A stretch of 64,000 bases of DNA from Variovorax sp. 770b2 (GTDB lineage Bacteria; Pseudomonadota; Gammaproteobacteria; Burkholderiales; Burkholderiaceae_C). The stretch covers positions 251,256 to 315,255 of the forward strand of contig NZ_FOXJ01000004.1 in assembly GCF_900115685.1 (NCBI RefSeq), in the 5' to 3' direction. This document shows positions 57,673 to 64,000 of the stretch, in pieces. The position numbers and the translations under genes are program-made. The notes below the pieces were generated by a model. The model was not told where the DNA came from and did no database searches. It was given only the letters and a program-made list of their open reading frames with translations. The first letter of the stretch is position 1. Every line of letters starts with the position of its first letter.

Positions 57673-58760
57673 CACGCCGGCAGGCCAGCTTCCAGCTCGG
57701 CCAGTTGCTCGGCCTCGCGCGCGGCGCGCAGCGCTTCCAGCACGTCGCCGAGGTCGCCTTCCATGATCGCCAGCAGCTTGTAGAGCGTCAGGTTGATCCG
57801 GTGGTCGGTGAGCCGCCCCTGCGGGAAGTTGTAGGTGCGGATGCGGTCCGAGCGGTCGCCGCTGCCGACGAGGCCCTTGCGCATCGCCGCGTCCTTGGCG
57901 GCGCGCTCGCTGCGGTCTTTTTCCTGGATGCGCGCCGACAGCACCTGCAGCGCCTTGGCCTTGTTGCGGTGCTGGCTGCGGTCGTCCTGGCACTCGGCCA
58001 CGATGCCGGTCGGGATGTGCGTGATGCGCACGGCCGAGTCGGTCTTGTTGATGTGCTGGCCGCCGGCGCCGCTCGCGCGGTAGGTGTCGATGCGCAGGTC
58101 GGCCGGGTTGATCTGCACCGCCACGGCCTCGTCGGGCTCGGCCAGCACCGCGACCGTGCAGGCGCTGGTGTGGATGCGGCCCTGGGTCTCGGTGGCCGGC
58201 ACGCGCTGCACGCGATGGCCGCCCGATTCGAAGCGCAGCTTGCCGAAGACGTCGTCGCCCACGATGCGGATCACCACTTCCTTGTAGCCGCCCAGTTCGC
58301 TCGCGCTCTCGCTCACGATCTCGCAGCGCAGGCCGGCGCGTTCGCAGTAGCGCGTGTACATGCGCAGCAGGTCGCCCGCGAAAAGCGCCGACTCGTCGCC
58401 GCCCGTGCCGGCGCGGATTTCCATGAAGGCGTTGCGCGCGTCGTCGGGGTCCTTGGGCAGCAGCAGGCGCTGCAGGTCTTCTTCGAGCTGCACCAGCTCG
58501 GCCTGGGCGCCGGCGATTTCCTCGCGCGCCATCTCGGCCATGTCCGGGTCGCCGAGCATTTCATTCGCGCCGGCGATGTCGGCCTCGCGTTGCTTGTAGC
58601 GCTCGTAGCGCCCGGCGATCTGCGTGACCTCGGCGTGCTCGCGCGAGATGGTGCGGTACTGCGCCATGTCGCTCATGATGTCTTCGCGCGAGAGCAGGAA
58701 GTCGAGCTCGCCCAGGCGCTGGACGTAGCGTTCGAGTTGATGGCGAAGAAAGGATTTCAC
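57672..58760 (-). CDS. prfA: Peptide chain release factor 1
   Basis: This 362-residue factor releases the peptide at UAA and UAG. It has GAGGQHINKT (the GGQ loop to be methylated by PrmC) and the RF1-type PAT motif in VPATETQGRIHTS. The GTG at 58760 begins VKSFLRHQLERYVQRL, the normal RF1 start; an ATG 19 codons upstream adds residues unlike the family. It lies between hemA and prmC. Confidence 0.97.
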   Translation of the reverse strand: MKSFLRHQLERYVQRLGELDFLLSREDIMSDMAQYRTISREHAEVTQIAGRYERYKQREADIAGANEMLGDPDMAEMAREEIAGAQAELVQLEEDLQRLLLPKDPDDARNAFMEIRAGTGGDESALFAGDLLRMYTRYCERAGLRCEIVSESASELGGYKEVVIRIVGDDVFGKLRFESGGHRVQRVPATETQGRIHTSACTVAVLAEPDEAVAVQINPADLRIDTYRASGAGGQHINKTDSAVRITHIPTGIVAECQDDRSQHRNKAKALQVLSARIQEKDRSERAAKDAAMRKGLVGSGDRSDRIRTYNFPQGRLTDHRINLTLYKLLAIMEGDLGDVLEALRAAREAEQLAELEAGLPA

Positions 58761-58856
58761 GGAAGAAGAGGCTCGAAAAAATGGGGGATGAATGCCGCGT
58801 GCAGCGGCATGGCGCAAGGGGCCGCGGCACGCAGGCCGGGCCGCTGACGAGCGTCG

Positions 58857-60128
58857 CTAACGCTCTTTGCGCAGGAACAGGCGCGAGAGGGTCTGCGCGG
58901 TCTGCTCGCGCGATGCGGCATCGCCCGAATGCAGCTCGGCCATCGCGCCGTGCATCATCTTCTGCGTGAGCCCGCGCGACATCGCCTCGAGCACCGCATC
59001 GACCGATTCGCCCTTGGCCAGGAGCTTGCGGGCGCGGGCCATCTCGGCGGCGCGCCATTCGTCGGCCTGCGCATTGAGCTGCTGGATCAGCGGCACGGCG
59101 CCGCGCTGGCCCAGCCAGTGCATGAAGCTCTGCACGCCCGCGTCGATGATCACTTCGGCCTGCGCCACCGCGGCCTGCCGGTTGGCCTGGCCCTGCTGCA
59201 CGACCTGCGCGAGGTCGTCCACGGTGTAGAGGTAGACGTCCTCGAGCGCCTTCACTTCGGGCTCGATGTCGCGCGGCACGGCCAGGTCGACCATGAACAT
59301 CGGGCGGTGCCTGCGCGCCTTGAGCGCGCGCTCGACGGCACCCAGGCCGATGATCGGCAGCGTGCTCGCGGTGCAGCTGACGACGATGTCGAATTCGGCC
59401 AGCCGTGCCGGCAGGTCGGCCAGCCGCATGGCTTCACCGCCGAAGCGCGAGGACAACTTTTCGCCGCGCTCCAGCGTGCGGTTGGCAATGGCGATGGACT
59501 TGGGCTCCTTGGCCGCGAAGTGCGTGGCCGCCAGGTCGATCATTTCGCCCGCGCCGACGAACAGCACGCGCGTCTTGCGCAGGTCTTCGAAGAGTTGTCC
59601 GGCCAGCCGCACGGCCGCGGCTGCCATGCTGATCGAATGCGCGCCGATCTCGGTGGACGTCCGCACTTCCTTGGCGACCGCGAACGAGCGCTGGAACAGT
59701 TGGTTGAGCGTGGTCCCCAGGGCGCCGACGGTCTCGGCCGCGCGCACCGCGTCTTTCATCTGGCCGAGGATCTGGGCTTCGCCGAGCACCATCGAATCCA
59801 GTCCGCTGGCGACGCGAAAGACATGGCGCGCAGCTTCGTCGTCGTGCAGGGTGTAGGCATGGGAGCGCAGCAGGGCGGGGGCCACGCCGCCGCTCTCTGC
59901 AAGCCAGCCGACCGTGTGGTCCAGGGCGATGTGCTCGGAGGCGCAATAGATCTCGGTGCGGTTGCAGGTCGAGATGATCGCGGCCTCGACCTGGGGGTGG
60001 CGGCCGCTGGCAAAGGAGCTGCGCAGGCTCTGCAGGGTCGGGGCGATCTGATCGAGCGCGAACGCAAAACGACCGCGCAGATCGAGCGGCGCGGTCGTGT
60101 GGTTCAAGCCAAGAGCCCAGACTGACAT
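58857..60128 (-). CDS. hemA: Glutamyl-tRNA reductase HemA
   Basis: This 423-residue enzyme reduces glutamyl-tRNA to glutamate semialdehyde, the first step of C5 haem synthesis. It starts MSVWALGLNHTTAPLDLRGR and has ISTCNRTEIY with the nucleophilic cysteine (about residue 52), GEAQILGQMKDAV and the NADPH-binding VLFVGAGEMIDLAATHF. Length is normal. A TATAAT lies only eight bases before the ATG, so the main transcript may have almost no leader. Confidence 0.97.
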   Translation of the reverse strand: MSVWALGLNHTTAPLDLRGRFAFALDQIAPTLQSLRSSFASGRHPQVEAAIISTCNRTEIYCASEHIALDHTVGWLAESGGVAPALLRSHAYTLHDDEAARHVFRVASGLDSMVLGEAQILGQMKDAVRAAETVGALGTTLNQLFQRSFAVAKEVRTSTEIGAHSISMAAAAVRLAGQLFEDLRKTRVLFVGAGEMIDLAATHFAAKEPKSIAIANRTLERGEKLSSRFGGEAMRLADLPARLAEFDIVVSCTASTLPIIGLGAVERALKARRHRPMFMVDLAVPRDIEPEVKALEDVYLYTVDDLAQVVQQGQANRQAAVAQAEVIIDAGVQSFMHWLGQRGAVPLIQQLNAQADEWRAAEMARARKLLAKGESVDAVLEAMSRGLTQKMMHGAMAELHSGDAASREQTAQTLSRLFLRKER

Positions 60129-60135
60129 GGGCGTG

Positions 60136-60141
60136 ATTATA
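60136..60141 (-). promoter_or_regulatory. Possible -10 element close to the hemA start
   Basis: A perfect TATAAT on the minus strand ends seven bases before the hemA ATG. Used as a -10 element it would place transcription at or next to the start codon. No convincing -35 is visible at 16-18 bases. Confidence 0.35.
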
Positions 60142-60241
60142 AAATCAGCAGCCGCACCAGGCTTGCCGAAGGACAAATGGCTTTCCCTATAACAGCCATA
60201 ACCTTCACCGCATGTGAGCGGCCTCCCTCTCCGACTGCCCG

Positions 60242-60520
60242 ATGGACCTGCTGGCCCTCCTCGATCACCTGCTTAATTTTGTGGCACCCGCGGCGTTCAT
60301 CGCGCTGGTGCTGGTCCTCGCGGGCCGCTTCCTGGGCGGGCGACGCACGGGCGTTGCGCGCTGGTGGGTGCAATGGGCGATCACCTTCGGCGCCGGCGTG
60401 GGGGTTCTGGTCGTCGGCCTGGTGGTCTTCGGGCGCGACGGGGTGATGACGACCTACGCCGCGCTCGTGGCCGTCTGCGGCACCGTGCAGTGGCTCGCGA
60501 TGCGCGGCTGGCGGCGCTGA
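60242..60520 (+). CDS. Small two- to three-helix membrane protein (92 aa), hypothetical
   Basis: This 92-residue protein has hydrophobic segments at about 8-28, 44-64 and 68-86, separated by basic stretches, so it is an inner-membrane protein. I recognise no family. It is divergent from hemA and converges with the GNAT gene, eight bases between stops. The clean hydrophobic pattern and ATG make it a credible gene. Confidence 0.6.
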   Translation: MDLLALLDHLLNFVAPAAFIALVLVLAGRFLGGRRTGVARWWVQWAITFGAGVGVLVVGLVVFGRDGVMTTYAALVAVCGTVQWLAMRGWRR

Positions 60521-60527
60521 TCCCGGG

Positions 60528-61040
60528 TCAGTCCAGCCGGCGGGCCATGTAGACCGACGTAGCTGGATAGGTCGCCAGCCGGGCCTGCTGCGCCGGGTCT
60601 GCCGGCTGCGTCGCGGCATAACGCTGCCGCTCCCAGAAACCCGCCGAAGACTGCACCGACACCAGCGTCGAGTGCCGCCAGCCGGCCCGCACCGCGTGGT
60701 CCCACGCATGCCGCACCAGCCGCGGCCCGAGGCCCAGCCCCGAGGCACTCGGATGCACGGCCAGGTCGTGCAGGTACAGCGCATCCGGCACTGGCGCGAC
60801 CTCGAATTCGCCATGCAGCGGCGTGAGCTTGCCGGTCATCGAGGGGTAGGCCGCCAGATAGGCGCTGACGGCACCCGCATGCACCGCCACCCAGCCCGTC
60901 TCCGGCGCCGAAGCCAATCGCCGCGCGATCAGCGCACCGTCTTCCACGAAGCCCGCGCCGTAGCAGGCGAGCTGGATGGCGAGCACCGCCTCCAGATCGT
61001 CCGCGCGCATCGCACGCAGGAAGACGGCGCCTGCCGCCAT
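60528..61040 (-). CDS. GNAT-family N-acetyltransferase
   Basis: This 170-residue protein shows the GNAT fold, with ALYLHDLAVHPSASGLGLGP then RLVRHAWDHAV as the acetyl-CoA binding region (about 90-120). The substrate is unknown. Its ATG shares one base with the stop of the ABC ATPase gene, so it is the last gene of the transporter operon and may modify the transported compound or act independently. Confidence 0.9.
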   Translation of the reverse strand: MAAGAVFLRAMRADDLEAVLAIQLACYGAGFVEDGALIARRLASAPETGWVAVHAGAVSAYLAAYPSMTGKLTPLHGEFEVAPVPDALYLHDLAVHPSASGLGLGPRLVRHAWDHAVRAGWRHSTLVSVQSSAGFWERQRYAATQPADPAQQARLATYPATSVYMARRLD

Positions 61041-61834
61041 CAGGCCAGCAGCAGCTTGTCGTCGTCGAGCTTTTCGCCGCGCGTCTGCTCGAACATGCGC
61101 AGCAGGTCGGGCACATCGAGGCCCGAGCGCTCCGGCCCGGCCACGTCCAGGATCACCTGCCCCTCGTGCAGCATCACGGTGCGCGAACCGTAGTCCAACG
61201 CCTGCCGCATGCTGTGCGTCACCATCATCGCAGTGAGCTGGCTGCCCTCGACGATCTTGGCGGTCAGCTCCAGCACGAAGGCGGCGGTCTTCGGGTCCAG
61301 CGCGGCCGTGTGCTCGTCCAGCAGCAGGATGCGCGAAGGCTTGAGCGACGCCATCAGCAAGCTCACCGCCTGCCGCTGACCGCCCGAGAGCAGGCCGATG
61401 CGGTCGGCCAGGCGGTTTTCCAGCCCCAGCTTCAGGATCGACAGCTTCTCGCGGAACAGCTCGCGAAGGCCCCGGTTGAGCGCGAAGCCGAAGCCCCGCC
61501 GCTCGCCGCGCTTGTACGCCAGTGCCATGTTCTCCTCGATGGTCAGCGCCTCGCAGGTGCCGGCCATCGGGTCCTGGAACACGCGGGCCACCATGCCCGA
61601 GCGCTGCCAGGCGTTCATGCGCGTCACGTCCTTGCCGTCGATCTCGATGCTGCCCTTGTCCACGATCAGGTCGCCGCTCACCGCATTGAGAAAGGTCGAC
61701 TTGCCCGCGCCGTTCGAGCCGATCACGGTGACGAACTGGCCGGTCGGAATTTCCAGGCCGAGGCCGCGCAGCACGCGGTTCTCGATCGGCGTGCCCGGGT
61801 TGAAAGTCATCTCCAGTTGTTGGGCGCGCAGCAT
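61040..61834 (-). CDS. ABC transporter ATP-binding protein
   Basis: This 264-residue ATPase has Walker A GSNGAGKST (about 39-47), the signature LLSGGQRQAVSLLMA, and the Walker B region ILLLDEHTAALDPKT with a histidine after the glutamate. It energises uptake with the overlapping permease gene. It belongs to the group paired with PF02653-type permeases and PF04392 binding proteins, often annotated as tryptophan/tyrosine or unknown-substrate transporters. Confidence 0.94.
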   Translation of the reverse strand: MLRAQQLEMTFNPGTPIENRVLRGLGLEIPTGQFVTVIGSNGAGKSTFLNAVSGDLIVDKGSIEIDGKDVTRMNAWQRSGMVARVFQDPMAGTCEALTIEENMALAYKRGERRGFGFALNRGLRELFREKLSILKLGLENRLADRIGLLSGGQRQAVSLLMASLKPSRILLLDEHTAALDPKTAAFVLELTAKIVEGSQLTAMMVTHSMRQALDYGSRTVMLHEGQVILDVAGPERSGLDVPDLLRMFEQTRGEKLDDDKLLLA

Positions 61835-62730
61835 CAGTTCTTCCCCTTGAAGAGTCCGCGCAGCTTGCGCTTGTAGGCGGGGATCAGCAGCGCGACCGCG
61901 ACCAGCACGGCGGTGACCAGGTTCAGGTCCTGCGCCTGCAGGCCCATGAAGTCGGTGTTGAGCGCCATCGCGATGAAAAAGCGGTAGAGCAGCGCGCCGA
62001 GCACGCAGGCCAGCGTGGTGATCACCATGCTGCGCGCGGGCAGGAGCGTCTCGCCGATGATCACCGCGGCCAGGCCGATCACGATCGTGCCCACGCCCAT
62101 CGAGATGTCGGCCGTGCCCTGGCTCTGCGCGAAAAGCGCGCCGGCCAGCGCCACCAGCGCGTTGGAGAGCGCCAGGCCCGCCATCGTGTGGAAGTCGGTC
62201 GAAATGCCCTGGGCCCGCGCCATGCGCGCGTTGCCGCCGGTGGCGCGCATCGCCAGGCCCGCCTCGGAGGCGAAGAACATGTCGACCAGGATCTTCGCGG
62301 CGATCACGATCAGCAGCAGCAACAGCGGCTTGGCCCATTGCTCGGGCATGCCGCCGAAGTCGACCATGGTGAACACGGTCGGCTCGGTGATGAGCGCCAC
62401 GTTGGGCTTGCCCATCACGCGCAGGTTGACCGAGTAGAGCGCGATCATCACCAGGATGCTCGCCAGCAACTGCATGATCTTGAGCTTGACGTTCAGCCAG
62501 GCCGTGACCCAGCCCGCGGCCGCGCCGGCCACGCAGGCCACCGCGGTGGCCGCCACCGGGTTCCAGCCGAGGACGATCAGCGTCGCGGCCACGGCGGCGC
62601 CCAGCGGAAAGCTGCCGTCCACCGTGAGGTCGGGAAAGTTGATGATGCGAAACGACATGAAGACGCCCAACGCGACCAGTCCGAATATCAGACCGATCTC
62701 GATGGCGCCCAGCGAAGCGATGAGCGACAT
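61834..62730 (-). CDS. ABC transporter permease (branched-chain amino-acid type)
   Basis: This 298-residue membrane protein with eight or more helices matches the PF02653 permease family, with FRIINFPDLTVDGSFPLGAA (about 27-46) as the family motif. It lies between the binding-protein gene (15 bases upstream) and the ATPase gene (one-base overlap). It should import the ligand of the adjacent binding protein. Confidence 0.94.
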   Translation of the reverse strand: MSLIASLGAIEIGLIFGLVALGVFMSFRIINFPDLTVDGSFPLGAAVAATLIVLGWNPVAATAVACVAGAAAGWVTAWLNVKLKIMQLLASILVMIALYSVNLRVMGKPNVALITEPTVFTMVDFGGMPEQWAKPLLLLLIVIAAKILVDMFFASEAGLAMRATGGNARMARAQGISTDFHTMAGLALSNALVALAGALFAQSQGTADISMGVGTIVIGLAAVIIGETLLPARSMVITTLACVLGALLYRFFIAMALNTDFMGLQAQDLNLVTAVLVAVALLIPAYKRKLRGLFKGKN

Positions 62731-62745
62731 AAAGAAGCTGGCTTC

Positions 62746-63729
62746 TTACTTCGTGGCCACGACCTTGGCGGTCTTCAGGAGCGATTCGGACAGCGTCACG
62801 CCCTGCAGCTTGGCCGCACCGGGGTTCACCACCAATTCGAAGTTGGTGCTGGTCTGCGAGGCGATGGTGCCGGGCTTCTCGCCCTTCAGGATGCGCACGA
62901 CGATCTTGCCGGTCTGGCGGCCGATGTCGCTGTAGTTCAGGCCCAGGGCAGCCACGGCGCCGCGCTCGACGGTGGCCGTGTCGGCCGCCACCACCGGCAG
63001 CTTGGCCTGCTGCGCCACTTTCACGATGCCTTCGAAGGCCGAGACCACGTTGTTGTCGGTCGGCGTGTAGATCACGTCGGCCTTGCCCACCAGGCTCTGG
63101 GCGGCGGTCGGCACGTCCACGGTGCGGGCGGCCGCGGCTTCGACGACGGTCATGCCGGCGTCGGCAGCCGCCTTCTTCAGCGAAGCGACGATGGCCACCG
63201 AGTTCGCTTCGCCGGGGCTGTAGATCACGCCGATGCGCTTGGCGTTGGGCACCACCTGCTTGATGAGGCCGATGTGCTTGTCCAGCGGCGAGAGGTCCGA
63301 CACACCCGTCACGTTGGTGCCCGTGGCGTCCCAGTTCTTCACCAGCCTGGCGGCCACCGGATCGGTGATGGCCGAGTACACGACCGGAATCGTCTTGGTG
63401 GAAGCCACCACGGCCTGCGCCGACGGCGTGGCGATGGCGACGATCACGTCGGGCGCATCGCCCACGTACTTGCGGGCGATCTGGGCGGCGGTGCCCACGT
63501 TGCCCTGCGCGCTCTGGTAGGTGAACTTGAGGTTCTTGCCTTCTTCGTAGCCCGCCGCCTTGAGCTCCGCCTTCACGCCGTCGCGCACGGCATCGAGGGC
63601 CGGGTGTTCGACGATGGCGGTCACGGCCACCGACTTGGTGTCGGCCGCAAAGGACGACGGCGCGGCCGCCAGCATGCCGAGGGCCAGGGCGACGGCGCTG
63701 AAAGGGGTGCGAAGCAGGGCGTTTTTCAC
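62746..63729 (-). CDS. ABC transporter substrate-binding protein (TrpX/PF04392 type)
   Basis: This 327-residue periplasmic protein has a signal peptide (about 1-29, ending SSFAAD) and the family pattern VAVTAIVEHPALDAVRDGVK, with IPVVYSAITDPVAARLV and later ADVIYTPTDNNVVSA. This family binds aromatic amino acids or unknown small ligands. The GTG at 63729 is chosen because it precedes the signal peptide with a GGAG ribosome site; longer starts add residues unlike any signal. It is divergent from the Lrp-type gene. Confidence 0.92.
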   Translation of the reverse strand: MKNALLRTPFSAVALALGMLAAAPSSFAADTKSVAVTAIVEHPALDAVRDGVKAELKAAGYEEGKNLKFTYQSAQGNVGTAAQIARKYVGDAPDVIVAIATPSAQAVVASTKTIPVVYSAITDPVAARLVKNWDATGTNVTGVSDLSPLDKHIGLIKQVVPNAKRIGVIYSPGEANSVAIVASLKKAAADAGMTVVEAAAARTVDVPTAAQSLVGKADVIYTPTDNNVVSAFEGIVKVAQQAKLPVVAADTATVERGAVAALGLNYSDIGRQTGKIVVRILKGEKPGTIASQTSTNFELVVNPGAAKLQGVTLSESLLKTAKVVATK

Positions 63730-63934
63730 GTGAGGGGTCTCCGGATGGGGATGAATGCGTCGGGGATGAGGCCGCCGGCGTGCGCCGGGGCGGAAATTCA
63801 GCGGGCCAGCAATTGCGCGTGCAATCCCGGCAGCTTCGAAGTCTAGATCGTACTTTGCACAATTAAGGTGCATGCCCTTATCGGGCTTACCCCGCTTTAA
63901 GAAACATAATTGCATCCATTGAAGGATGTAAGAG

Positions 63935-64000
63935 ATGAAATTGCATGAGATCGAACTCGACCGGATCGACCGGCGGATTCTTGAGCACTTGCAGGTGCAC
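63935..64000 (+). CDS. Lrp/AsnC-family regulator, N-terminal fragment cut by window end
   Basis: Only 22 codons are present: MKLHEIELDRIDRRILEHLQ followed by Val-His. The pattern LDRIDRRILEHLQ is the typical first helix of the Lrp/AsnC helix-turn-helix, and AGAG lies just before the ATG. It diverges from the ABC transporter operon and may regulate it. The rest lies outside the window. Confidence 0.75.
   Translation, partial: MKLHEIELDRIDRRILEHLQVH

Noticed and set aside
1..64000. CRISPR arrays, insertion sequences, phage genes and rRNA
   Set aside because: I saw no regularly spaced repeats, transposase or integrase motifs, terminal inverted repeats or rRNA sequence.

Overview
The window looks like a chromosomal segment of a high-GC betaproteobacterium of the Comamonadaceae, most likely Variovorax or a close relative. 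The evidence is the very high GC at third codon positions, a Burkholderiales-type porin and a Bug-family binding protein, and gene orders typical of the group: secA-argJ-DUF815-mutT facing yacG-zapD-coaE-pilD-pilC-pilB; rplU-rpmA-obgE-proB beside ispB; and hemA-prfA-prmC-grxD. I saw no phage, insertion sequence, CRISPR array or rRNA. The only RNA gene found is tRNA-Pro(CGG). No gap between genes exceeds about 250 bases.

Region 1 (1-12.7 kb) is an envelope region. It holds a YccS-type membrane protein, a BaeS/BaeR two-component system, a second BaeR-like regulator in an apparent operon behind a complete BamA paralogue, a NERD-domain protein, a porin, a small lipoprotein and a membrane-anchored degenerate kinase-type ATPase domain. 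A shared motif resembling the E. coli BaeR box lies before baeS, a small membrane protein gene, bamA, the NERD gene and the porin gene, in the same orientation relative to each gene. This suggests a local envelope-stress regulon.

Region 2 (12.7-23.1 kb) is a urease cluster, transcribed leftwards: ureA-ureJ-ureB-ureC, then ureE-ureF-ureG. It is split by an oppositely oriented AbrB/Doc toxin-antitoxin pair, has no ureD in the window, and has a good sigma-54 promoter match before ureA. Diverging from ureA is a very large fusion protein (NCS1 nucleobase-type permease, cysteine-rich linker, histidine kinase, receiver), followed with overlapping stop and start codons by a LuxR-type response regulator. 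I read these two as a nutrient-sensing transporter-kinase and its output regulator. This is the most unusual system in the window.

Region 3 (23.1-30.1 kb) is amino-acid catabolism: a LysR regulator divergent from a threonine-synthase-like enzyme and a Bug binding protein, then a YheO/DauR-like regulator divergent from a second such enzyme, and an ornithine cyclodeaminase-family reductase. Palindromic operators sharing TCCA/TGGA half-sites link the YheO-like regulator to two of the promoters.

Region 4 (30.1-46.4 kb) carries DUF721, secA, argJ, a DUF815 ATPase and a MutT enzyme, then convergent yacG, zapD, coaE and the type IV pilus genes pilD, pilC and pilB. Two O-acylation modules, an OafA/SGNH acyltransferase and an MBOAT plus AlgJ/AlgX-like pair, interrupt this otherwise conserved block.

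Region 5 (46.2-64 kb) is mostly housekeeping: tRNA-Pro, ispB, rplU-rpmA-obgE-proB, a CNP1-like lipoprotein, rppH, proS, a lytic transglycosylase, a CNNM/CorC-type CBS protein, a cupin, grxD, prmC, prfA and hemA. It ends with an ABC transporter (binding protein, permease, ATPase) with an overlapping GNAT gene, and the first 22 codons of an Lrp/AsnC regulator. Two near-identical intergenic repeats flank the CBS protein gene, and the editing domain of proS shows a patch of foreign-looking codon use.
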